From NCBI GenBank assembly GCA_032622095.1, contig CP136067.1, positions 50,507,899 through 50,571,898 of the forward strand: DNA of 64,000 bases, in the 5' to 3' direction. This DNA is from Siphonodentalium dalli. Taxonomy: Eukaryota > Mollusca > Scaphopoda > Gadilida > Siphonodentaliidae. Shown piece by piece: positions 55,202 through 64,000 of this stretch (its first letter is position 1; every line of letters begins with the position of its first letter). The notes beneath the pieces were generated by a model, which was given only the letters and a program-made list of their open reading frames with translations, made no database searches and was not told where the DNA came from. Made by a program: the position numbers and the translations under genes.

Positions 55202-55400
55202 CAATGGCCTAAATAATCGACTCCTTAACCATAGCAGAATTATGGGTAACTTTTCAGGATTTAGTCAGAAATATGGCTTGTTGCCATTCATCAGTGAGAG
55301 CTTTCCGATGAATGGCAACAAGCCATATGTCCAACTAAATCCTGAAAAGTTACCCATAGTTCTGCTGTGGTTAATGAGTCGATTATTTAGGGCATTACTG
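55202..55400. mobile_element. Family M foldback
   Basis: The left end is eroded (CAATGGCCTAAATAATC); the right end is GGGCATTACTG then TA. Arms pair over about 95 bases. Confidence 0.83.
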
Positions 55401-55864
55401 TATATCCACTGCAAGTGCCTTATGTCCCTTTGACAATGTTTTGACTTTCATGCCTGGCAATTTGTCATCAAATTTCATGAAGAACTTAATGGTAGATTAG
55501 CAAACCGATTAGAGAATTCATGATCCATCTATTTTCACTCCTGTAATTTATTTAAGAATATTTATAAAATTGTCAATTTTTAGATTTCAGAGTAAATTAT
55601 GAAACATTTTTAGAGATGTATTCAGGGTACCAGGCAATTTTTTTCTTCATAAAATAAGTTATGAATACGAAGTGACACATGAAAGATACTACAATTACCT
55701 TTCTGTTATAGAATTTTCTATCCATTTATTTCATGTGTTTAGAGGGACAACATAATTGTCACATATTCAATAACAACATATAACATTGCTTGGTATATAA
55801 AATTCTAATTTATGTCACATTTGGTTTGTAACATGTTTTAAGTGGAACAAAGCCAATAGTGACA
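55401..55864. other. Intergenic, nothing recognised
   Basis: AT-rich sequence without ORF, hairpin or family match. Confidence 0.45.
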
Positions 55865-56308
55865 TTAATCCTTTCATGACGGGAGCTACTGCTTGTGGTG
55901 CAGCATTAAACATCATGTGCCAATGCATTCTCTTATATATGCGAGTCTCCCATTTAACACTTCCATGACTGGAGCTTCCTGAAATTTGCAAAAACCCTGT
56001 GCCAATGCATTTTTTTTATATATGTGAGTCTCCCATAGGGAGCCTCACCTATATAAAGAGATTACATTGGCCTAACAATATTTACCTTGACCTTGTAAGC
56101 CATTGCATTCTCTTATATATGCGAGGCTCTCAGTCATGAAAGGGATATAAGATAATGTACTGGCTTAAAAGGTCAAGGTAAATAGTGTTAAGCCAATGCA
56201 TTATCTTATATATACGAGGCTGTCTACGGGAGACCCGCGTATATAAGAGAATGCATTGGCACAGGGTTTTCACAAAATGTCAGGAAGCTCCAGTCATGGA
56301 AGGGTTAA
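55865..56308. mobile_element. Family B elements, one nested in another
   Basis: A left half (TTAATCCTTTCATGACGGGA to GAGTCTCCCAT) is interrupted at TTTAACACTTCCATGACTGG, where a second copy begins. The composite ends GTCATGGAAGGG before TTAA 56305-56308. Extra half-hairpins in between show repeated rearrangement. Confidence 0.7.
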
Positions 56309-56358
56309 GTTAGATTTTTATGTTGCTGTAACTGGAGGTCTGGAACCCTGAATACATC

Positions 56359-56613
56359 CAAGCCTTACTAATAGTGTGTCTGTCATTTGCAGAATGAGGT
56401 CCCCAGAGGGTGAATTTAGTGATGCTACCCCGCATAGCAGGCTAGCATCACCAAATTCACCCTCTGGGAACCTCATTCTGCTGCGGTGTAAGCAGAATGA
56501 GGTCCCCAGAGGGTGAATTTGGTGATGCTAGCCCGCTATGCGGGGTAGCATCACTAAATTCACCCTCTGGGGACCTCATTCTGCTAATGACAGACACACT
56601 ATTTCAAGGCTTG
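56359..56613. mobile_element. Family H MITE, two adjoining hairpins
   Basis: CAAGCCTTACTAATAGTGTG and inverse, perfect AATACATC duplications (56351-56358 and 56614-56621). Same compact layout as the copy at 9563-9816. Confidence 0.93.
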
Positions 56614-56949
56614 AATACATCTTTAACGTTTTCTCCATAGTAACTGTCAGATTGTTGACGTCTTCTCACTATTTGCTACTCGTTTATAACGCTAGTTGCC
56701 ATTAGGCAACGTTAGTGATATTTATTGAAAGAGAAGTCCATTGTAAGTACCTTACTCGTATCTAAACTCATGCAGCACTATTTTTATTTTATTTTATAAT
56801 TTAAAACTACATGCAAAAAATAGTATGACTCAAAAGAGTTTAGCGAACAAATGGATTATTTATTATTCAATTTACATGTGAACTGCAAAGTGACAGTTCT
56901 GTGGTCAGAAGCCTATCAATCGATGTTGAGGCCACTTTGTTCGATTTCA

Positions 56950-57330
56950 TGTGGCGTTCCGTGGTCCAATGGTTAGCATGTCGGACTTGTCTTCACTGTC
57001 AACACAGAGATGAGTTTGCAGCCAACCTGTGGTCTATTGTGAGTTTTCACACAACATTGGCTTAGTCGATTTGAATGATGTGCAATTGTCAGTTATGCGC
57101 TGTTCAAATCTCGTGCCAAGTTGTGACCCTTGTGCAAGGTCGCTCGTACTGTGTCGGCTTTGCACCACTCATGTGTTAAACGAGTACCAGTCAGCTTGTC
57201 ATGCTGGTGAGTATCAGATCATGTTCTGATCAAACTAAAGCAGCACCCGTATACAGTATAAGGGCTGCAGTTGGTTCATTGGTTGGCTTGTACAAATAGT
57301 GGGATAATATTCTAATGTTTAAAAAAAACC
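56950..57330 (+). mobile_element. Possible tRNA-derived SINE
   Basis: GTTCCGTGGTCCAATGGTTA contains a good A-box (TGGTCCAATGG, 56965). A weak B-box-like AGTTTGCAGCC follows 45 bases later, and GTTCAAATCTC occurs near 57102. The 3' part has no clear tail. A functional tRNA is unlikely, because acceptor pairing is not seen. Confidence 0.3.
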
Positions 57331-58600
57331 ATCTCAGAGCAAGTCATTGATTAAGGGCTATATATAAAAAAGTCATTATTATTATTTATGTCAGTGATGA
57401 CCAAAATAATTGAAATACCATCATTATTAGTCCAAGTTTGCTTCGACAGAAACAAGATAGTAATGACGGTAATAAAATGTTACAATTGTGAGAAAAAAAC
57501 CAGTTGTCAACTGGAAGTGGTAATTTAATGTAGAATATATATTTTATCACAATGTTTACATAATTTCAAAAGAATACTACCTCATTTGACCTTGCAACTT
57601 GCAACAGTTTGGGTCGTATCTGCGCATAAACAAACACAAATCAATTGTGAGTTACTCCTAATAAAACGGAATATTCTGTGCATAGTTTAACAAAAATGTT
57701 AGATTATAATACATCATTATGATGGTAAGATATCACTCTTTCCGATACACGTAGCATTTTGTATTGATTTTTATGATAAAGTCGATTAAAACTGACAAAA
57801 AACATCCCTGGAACTGGACGTAAAGTCCGTCATAGAAGAGTAAGGCAATCGTACTTTGACGTAAACCAGCATTATCCCTACCCCTTTCACTATAGCTAGC
57901 TGCTTTATGGCAAAGGAAACATGGACTAGTGAAACTTGGCAAATAATAATACTGTGTGAATTTAAATACTAGAAAGGTAATTGAAATATGTCTCAATTTG
58001 CAACTTTAAATGACCTTATAATCTTCAACATTAGCTTTGGGCCTAGAATTTGTTCACTTTTGTCGCATTCCAGAATAGAATGATAAATATATTTTAAGCT
58101 CATATACATGAAAAAGACTCAACAAACTGGTTAAGTTTATGAACTTCTTTTAACTTTCTCAGCACCAGTCTGTAGAATGCTACTTCTTTTTACCATATCA
58201 GAAAAGTAAAACTAACAAGGAATAATTGTTACTCCTTGCAACTCGCAACAGTTTGGGTATGTTGTTAATACAACATAACCGGGACACATAAAAAGTATTT
58301 TTGGGATAATAAATTTATATCACTCATTCTTTCCATAATATATAATGTTTGCATATAAATATAATATATATTTGTCGGCCTATTCAGTCAGTGGATTATG
58401 ATGGAAGCAAGCAAATACTAGGCTTCATGATACCTCGGTAGATTATAAGGCCATTTCAATGTTGCATACATAGACAGAGCTGTCCGCAACAAGTCGATAC
58501 ATGATTTGAGATTATGATGCAAGTAGTGTTTTGTATTTATTCCACAGCCTTGCATCAGGTCAGTACAAGACTTGACTGTTGTCACCATTGATGATAATTG
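57331..58600. other. Intergenic, no recognised gene
   Basis: GCAACTTGCAACAGTTTGGGT-like phrases occur at 57592 and 58238, hinting at an old duplication. An 87-codon minus frame (57733-57996) has no known similarity. Confidence 0.45.
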
Positions 58601-58604
58601 TTAA

Positions 58605-58857
58605 CCCTTCAATGACTAGAGCTTCCTGAAATTTTGCGAAAACCCTGTGCCAATGCATTCTCTTATATGCGAGTCTCCCATAGGAAGCCTCACATATATA
58701 AGAGAATACATTGGGCTAACCATATTTACTTTGACCTTGTAATCCAGTGCATTATCTTATAAATGCGAGGCTCCCTATGGGAGACTCGCATATATAAGAG
58801 AATGCACTGGCACAGGATCTTTAATGCTGCACCAGTGCAGCTCCCGTCATGAAAGGG
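58605..58857. mobile_element. Family B TTAA MITE
   Basis: TTAA at 58601; the right side is TTAG (58858). Ends are CCCTTCAATGACTAGAGC and CAGCTCCCGTCATGAAAGGG, with two hairpins and a TACTTTGACCTTGTAA spacer. Confidence 0.82.
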
Positions 58858-59393
58858 TTAGGTCTGATGAAAACCAGTTTTTTTGGAGAATCAGTGGAAG
58901 CGGGTCATTGACGTAATGTACTCGCTCTTGACGACAACGTGATCAAGAAGTAAGGCTTGTATTGAACATGTGGTACACAAAAATATCTATTAAATGGCCG
59001 TGATTCCATTATGTGCCTCGTGTCAACAGGTGGGGAATAAAATTCCTTTAAATGATCTGTATGGACTTTTGGGGACAAATTGCAATAAGAGTAAGACTGT
59101 GATTGTTTTCAGTATTTTTTTCATGTTATAAATGCTATTTTACAATTGATTCTCCATGAGAACATACTTTCAAACATTTGTAATATTTCAGTGCAGTCTG
59201 ATGATACTACGTATATACAAAATTCTTAATTCAACATGACTGTGCAATATTATATATTAAATAATATTTACAAAAATAATGGTGTTCACTTGTCTATACA
59301 TCATGCCCTTCAGATATCGTCACCCCCTACCTCCTGAATCCCAGATAAAATAGAGGGGTAAATCCTGCGTACCAGATAATAAACTATAGAATA

Positions 59394-59602
59394 CAGTATT
59401 GCCCTAAATAATCGACTTCTTAACCACAGCAGAATTATGGGTAATTTTTCAGGATTTAGTCGGAAATATGGCTTGTTGCTATTCATCGGAAAGCTGAGAG
59501 CTTTCCGATGAATGGCAACAAGCCATATTTCCGACTTACTAAATCCTGAAAAATTACCCATAATTCTGCTGTGGTTAAGGAGTCGATTATTTAGGGCATT
59601 AC
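59394..59602. mobile_element. Family M foldback
   Basis: CAGTATTGCCCTAAATAATC to GGGCATTAC. A small ACTT insertion (CCGACTTACTAAATCC) lies in the right arm. The final CTG and TA are lost. Confidence 0.83.
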
Positions 59603-59889
59603 CAAGTCATAGTTATTCCACACTAATATGATAATTTTCACATTTTTTGCTGATGTAATGGTCATATTTTCAACATATCAAGATGTATGATACTGAATTA
59701 CATCAACATATGCCATTTTGGCTAAGAAACAAATCAAATTTTGAACAAATGGTGCTATAACAGCTGCATACTTTCCTTGTTGAGTCCTGAATGCCGGTTA
59801 AAATGGGCATATGAATCCCGAGTACTAGTTAAGAGAGGAGTTTTAATCTGCATACCGCCTGGAAATGGCCTGAATCTTGAATACCAAAA

Positions 59890-59906
59890 GGGGGGGGGGG
59901 GGGGGG
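59890..59906 (+). repeat. 17-base G-run
   Basis: One of several long G-runs in the window; others are at 9338-9378, 37991-38017, 38120-38138 and 18259-18273. Confidence 0.9.
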
Positions 59907-60092
59907 TGACACTCTCAGATATATAATCCACACATTTTTCTTTAAAATCCATTGCAACTGGATCTTCATAAAGACTTGGAAGCAGCTGGAATATATATGT
60001 AGAAGTTTATAAATTAATGAAAATCGGTTTCATTATTGAATTGTAAATAATTTTCAGTCCTGTCTTTTTGAAAACTACAGGAGACCCTTTAA

Positions 60093-60320
60093 CCCTTTCT
60101 GTACTTAATAATAATTGACGATTAGTTCCCTTAGAAAATGTTCAGATAATAAGTTCAACAAACGGCCTCTGAATATTTTCCTCCAATGAATACGAATCCA
60201 TCTGCACTTGTATATCTTTCATCTGCTAATAATTCCTAAACATCCCTCCAGATGAATAATGGACTGTTCCAATGTATACTTTTATAACTGGGTGGGAGAA
60301 TCCATTTAGTATAGAAAGGG
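60093..60320. mobile_element. Family D TTAA element, complete copy
   Basis: TTAA at 60089 and 60321. Ends CCCTTTCTGTACTTAATAAT and TTTAGTATAGAAAGGG are inverted. The core GTTCAGATAATAAGTTCAAC and the right-side CATCCCTCCAGATGAATAAT define the family seen at 24.7, 28.6, 43.0 and 49.9 kb. Confidence 0.8.
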
Positions 60321-60895
60321 TTAAACACAACAGGACACCTATAAAAACAATTTAGGAAACTCTAGATCCATAAGTTTCCTCTTCAATATTTGAAAACAAC
60401 TGGAATCATCACCACCACCTTCCTTATTTGGATTTTAGAAGGTACCAGTGTAATTTCTCTCCTCAAGAGGCCAGGCATAAACAAACTATAATCAAATGTG
60501 TGTTCAAATAATAAAGTATAGGATGATATTGTTATGAATGCAGCACTGTTATATAATGAGCAGTAACTTGCGTTGGCTTAAGCATTGCCTTGGCAAGAAG
60601 GATTCCCTCATCTAAAAAAAAAAACCCTAGGATGTGCACAGCAGCAAGATTGACATTTTTCCTATAAACTGTAGTTAATAATTGGCCATGACATTGTTTA
60701 GTTTGTCTTAAAATTGCTAATGTATTTGTGATACATGTATCTAGTAATAGATATCTATTCTAACTACTAGACATTCAATAATCAAATTATGTTGTTTCCT
60801 GAATTGTCAGAATGTGACAATTAAAGGGATGTATGACCTTCTCAGAGGGTAGATTTGAAAAAAAATCTGAGTATCTAAGCATCATCACCAGGAAA

Positions 60896-61333
60896 CGGGC
60901 ATAAAATATGGTGCTGAACATTTGCAGAATGAGGTCCCCAGAGGGTGAGTTTAGTGATGCTACCCCGCTAACATCACTACTCTGGGGACCTCATTCTGCT
61001 TTGGCCTCATTTTCTCTGGAAAGTATCTTTATTATCAAATAAACAAGTTTTTTTTAGTTTCTTTAGAAAGTTTCTTTTTCTTTTTTAATTTTGTTTCTCT
61101 ATATCCCCAAATTGACAGACAACACAATGCATAGTCAAGGTTCCCAATGGGGCACATCACCATCTGGAAACTTAAATATGTGTCTATGTCTCCCATAGCA
61201 GATGAGCCATGCAGAATGAAGTCACTAAAAGGATGAATTTGGTAATGCTAGCCCACTGTGTTGGATAATGCCACTAAATTCACCCTCTGGGGACCTCATT
61301 CTGCAAATTTTCAGCACCATATTTTGAGGCCTG
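60896..61333. mobile_element. Family H MITE, AATATGG-ended subtype
   Basis: CGGGCATAAAATATGGTGCT and inverse of AGGCCTCAAAATATGG, flanked by CCAGGAAA (60888-60895) and CCAGAAAA (61334-61341). The left hairpin lost part of its right arm. This copy was the guide for reading the split element at 8766-12058. Confidence 0.88.
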
Positions 61334-61341
61334 CCAGAAAA

Positions 61342-62642
61342 AGTTCTTATTTTCATCACAAATAATTATCCAATAGTGGAATTCTGTATGTTGACACCTT
61401 TGTTATATAAACAGTACAGTTACAGTGATTTGTCAACAAATATTACTGATGACATAGTAATTGAACTGTTTTAGTGATAAATCTGTTTGATGGGACTGTG
61501 GCATTTTTCGAACTGATGTGATTTTGGTGAATTGAGAAATGGGTATGATACATGGATTTTCTGTTAAAGGGGCAGGCCCAGATTTCAAAAGGTCAAAATA
61601 AATTGCTAATGTCTAATCTCAAGGCTTAAAGGCAACTGGTTGTATGACCACATATTTTATTTCATGTATCTATGAGACTGTTTCAAATATAAATACAATA
61701 TCGATACTCTTTTTTCTTCTATAATATCGACTTTGTTTCATTCTTTTACCAGATATTTCAACGAGTCTGAAACATCATATGAAATTTCATGGTCTAAGAC
61801 AAATATTACCATTAAACTTTCCAATGACATTTAATATAAATTTTGACCAATCTCTGACCTTTAAATTGGGTCCATCCTCTTAAAGATCGCTCATCCAAAT
61901 ACCAAATTAGTTAAAATTTCTTAAACCAATTCTCCTATTAGAAGGTGAATAAACATGAAAGGTAATGCAATCCGCATCATTCACAACACAACACACATCC
62001 AACATAATATGATAATAATTGGGATAAAAACCGTACTTGTATCTCTAGGAACGCTCTTTAATAAGTACTGTTAATTTCAGGAAACAGTAAACGTTGATCA
62101 CATGTGATCGTTAAGTTTTGGGCCCCGAACAAAATTCAGAACACGATAAAGCTACCTCTTTTGGAACTCGATATTTTATCATAAAAACGGACCATCAACG
62201 ATTCACTGGTCCGACCCCATTCTACTATGCCATTGAACACGCCATATAGTAGTTATATATGATGCCAAATCAGGTGGGGCATTTTTGAACGACATATATT
62301 CCGTTCATGGAGCCATGATATACATTCAAAGTATAATAAAATAAGATCCTTTGTGTCTCTCTTGAAACATGCCATGCATGCCAAAAATAACACTGTTCCA
62401 ATTCCACAAATATTTGTGGAAACAAGTGGAACGTTGAAATTCATCCCTGGCATTCAAAGGGAAATCATTCCTGTCAACATCTACTCTCAGTCACCCTTAT
62501 ATACACATGCGTCGCCGGCTTCTCTCAGTTGCCCTCTATATACATCTATACCTATCACAGTTCGCGCAGCTATACATGTACATCCATCTATTTAGATATG
62601 TTTCCAGTAGCTCAACCGCTCAACCAATCAAATCCTATAACA
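61342..62642. other. Region downstream of the sFRP gene, no gene seen
   Basis: No ORF or repeat family is clear. The part next to 62642 should include the 3' untranslated region of the minus-strand sFRP gene; I see no convincing polyadenylation hexamer close by on that strand. Confidence 0.4.
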
Positions 62643-63229
62643 CTACGATCCAGGTTGCGATACGTCATTGGTCCTACTCCTCGACTGTGTCCTGTCTTTC
62701 CGTCGATTCTTTCTGTTCTTTCTATTCTTTCTATTTTTCTTCCTGTCTTTTCTATCTTTTTTATTCTTTTTACCTTTCCTCTTTCTGTCCTTTCTTCCCT
62801 TCTTTCTGTCCTTTCTTCCCTTCTTTCTTCCTTTATCGACCTCAGGCACAGTGACTGTCCCGTTGACCACCTTCGTCTTGTCCCCTATGTTGGTTAAAAC
62901 CATCACTCCTTTCTTACACACGTCGTCCTTGTCGCGTTTAATGCCCTTTATCGCTCGTTTAAACTCTCTGTTCTTGCGCATCCAAGTTTTAAAACACGAC
63001 ACTTCGAAATCTTCTCCAACTTTTTTGCCCATTATCACGAATTTCGATTTGGTGCCACCAAGGGCCGTGGTACAGTTACATTTATCTCCACCTGCGATGT
63101 ACACAGTTTTCAGTCTCATTCTGTCACGCCGTGTCATATTTTGCTTTTTGTAAAACTTTTTCTTCTTACGAAGTGACAGGATTTTTCGACCATTTTCGAT
63201 CCGCATTCCTGTGATTTTTGCTCTGATAA
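62643..63229 (-). CDS. SFRP: Secreted frizzled-related protein, last exon (netrin-like domain)
   Basis: sFRPs are secreted Wnt-binding proteins with an N-terminal frizzled domain and a C-terminal netrin-like (NTR) domain. This exon gives 194 residues of the NTR part. Reading from the acceptor (TATTTGCAG, ending at 63230) it starts IRAKITGMRIENGRKILSLR. KKKKF, a KCNC pair at exon residues 50-52, KFVIMGKKV and CFKTWMRKNREFKRAIKGIK follow. These line up with the KKENGDKK, CPC, FLIMGRKV and HKWDKKNKEFKNFMK segments of vertebrate sFRP1. Cys also occurs at about residues 78 and 104. The last 65 residues are an unusual Lys/Arg/Asp tail, ending QPGS and TAG (62643-62645). The frizzled domain and signal peptide lie to the right of the window. 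sFRP1/2/5 type is more likely than sFRP3/4. Confidence 0.85.
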
Positions 63230-63263
63230 CTGCAAATATAGAATAAACAGCAGTTAAACACAA

Positions 63264-63635
63264 ATCAATATCACAGGTCCCTGGACAACAATAAGTAATA
63301 TAATTAATCTGTAGGTCTAGATGTAAATTTAAAACAATGGTTCTAACTTCCCAATAGATTTCAGGAAGATCGTAATGAAATCAACATCGCGTGTAAATTT
63401 CGCGCACCAAACTGATAGCAAATAAACGGCGATTATAAAAATCCTAACGTCTTGACTAACTTGTCTGAATAGACATCATAGGACGATACGAAGTTACTGA
63501 AACAATATATTCGCGAGAGAAAGCACTCGTGCGATGGGATGACTCATTGCAACATCTTGCGTGTGAATGACAAGGGATTGGCCATCAGTGATCGGATAAC
63601 AGAACAGTTGTTGTCCTTCTCGAGAGACATTAAGA
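63264..63635. other. sFRP intron, nothing recognised
   Basis: Intron sequence 5' of the sFRP last exon on the minus strand. No further sFRP exon could be read up to 64000. Confidence 0.4.
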
Positions 63636-63805
63636 AATTATTTCATGTGTCTTTTGGGAACAGTCAAAATTGTTGTCCCGAGGTATCAGGAATGACTATC
63701 GAACTGTTGCCCAAGGCCGAAGGCCGACGGCAACAGTTCGATAGTCATTCCTGATACCGAGGGACAACAATTTTGCCTGTTCCCAAAAGACACATGAAAT
63801 AATTG
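63636..63805. repeat. Near-perfect 170-base hairpin
   Basis: ATTTCATGTGTCTTTTGGGA, AAATTGTTGTCCC and ATGACTATCGAACTGTTGCC are mirrored on the right side around AAGGCCGAAGGCCG. Two or three mismatches only. Confidence 0.88.
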
Positions 63806-63837
63806 CTTTGTCACCCAATACATTTACGTTCGGGCAG

Positions 63838-63970
63838 TCAACAGTTCGATCGGAGCCATGCAGTCAACAGTTCGCTCGGGTTGGGCAACAGTTCACTCGT
63901 GACGTCACGAAAGCTGACCGTGATTGCAAACCGGGCAACAGTTAATTCAGGGCGGGCAACAGTTCGTTGT
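63838..63970 (+). repeat. Short direct repeats GGGCAACAGTTCG
   Basis: Five versions of (GGG/AGT)CAACAGTT(CG/AA) follow each other at about 63840, 63863, 63885, 63934 and 63956. They match the inner arm of the neighbouring hairpin (CGAACTGTTGCCC). Confidence 0.75.
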
Positions 63971-64000
63971 GGCGTTACGGACGCGAATTTGGGGTTAACC

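Noticed and set aside
56950-57120. Functional tRNA gene
   Set aside because: The A-box is good, but a B-box at proper spacing is poor and no acceptor or anticodon stem can be drawn. At most it is a SINE.
62529-63153. Plus-strand frames rich in Leu/Phe/Ser opposite the sFRP exon
   Set aside because: They are the complement of the Lys/Arg-rich sFRP tail (TTTCTT tracts); the minus strand carries the homologous domain.
63264-64000. Further sFRP exons on the minus strand
   Set aside because: No frame shows frizzled-domain cysteine spacing or the beginning of the NTR domain before a donor site.

Overview
This window is nuclear DNA of an intron-rich, AT-rich invertebrate animal. A bivalve or other lophotrochozoan is my best guess, because DIRS-type retrotransposons, hAT, mariner-like and TTAA-target MITEs and tandem elements carrying CCGTCC runs are typical of such genomes. 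The lineage is an inference from repeat style and protein similarity, not a proof. I see no prokaryotic, viral, toxin or CRISPR content.

Two host genes are recognisable. (1) A fatty acyl-CoA reductase gene on + occupies 698-39826. I rebuilt its last 11 exons by hand: 698-770, 7101-7207, 8553-8730, 12638-12682, 13083-13201, 20882-20949, 23571-23652, 24984-25073, 28778-28907, 31255-31382 and 39667-39826. All junctions are GT-AG and every phase matches. Together they encode about 392 residues; the N-terminal Rossmann start lies before base 1. (2) On -, 62643-63229 is the last exon of a secreted frizzled-related (sFRP1/2/5-like) protein, coding the C-terminal part of the netrin-like domain plus a very basic tail. 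Its frizzled domain would lie beyond 64000.

Most of the rest is transposable elements, many nested. Shorthand used below: family A, TTAA-target MITEs with ACCCAACA ends and two long hairpins; family B, TTAA MITEs with related hairpins but GGAGCT-type ends; family C, TTAA foldbacks with GTGCCA ends; family D, TTAA elements with a GTTCAGATAATAAG core; family E, TTAA elements starting AGGGGTACTGT; family H, hAT-like MITEs (8-bp target duplications) with about 90-bp hairpins containing GAATGAGGTCCCCAGAGG; family M, mariner-like TA-target foldbacks starting CAGTAATGCCCTAAAT.

Layout. 1-7.1 kb: FAR intron with a broken hAT transposon that carries two nested insertions, then A and E elements. 8.7-12.1 kb: a four-level nest (H containing M containing hAT containing H), plus a Penelope-like segment with a decayed hammerhead-like motif. 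13.5-18.8 kb: a non-autonomous DIRS element with inverted terminal repeats and an internal complementary region (ICR). 19-33 kb: A, B, C, D, H and M elements between short FAR exons. 33.8-38.9 kb: a second DIRS element with its own ICR. 39.1-39.6 kb: a hAT element ending 37 bases before the last FAR exon. 40-62 kb: intergenic repeats, including 191-bp and 161-bp tandem arrays. 62.6-63.2 kb: the sFRP exon, followed by a long hairpin and short direct repeats to the window end.
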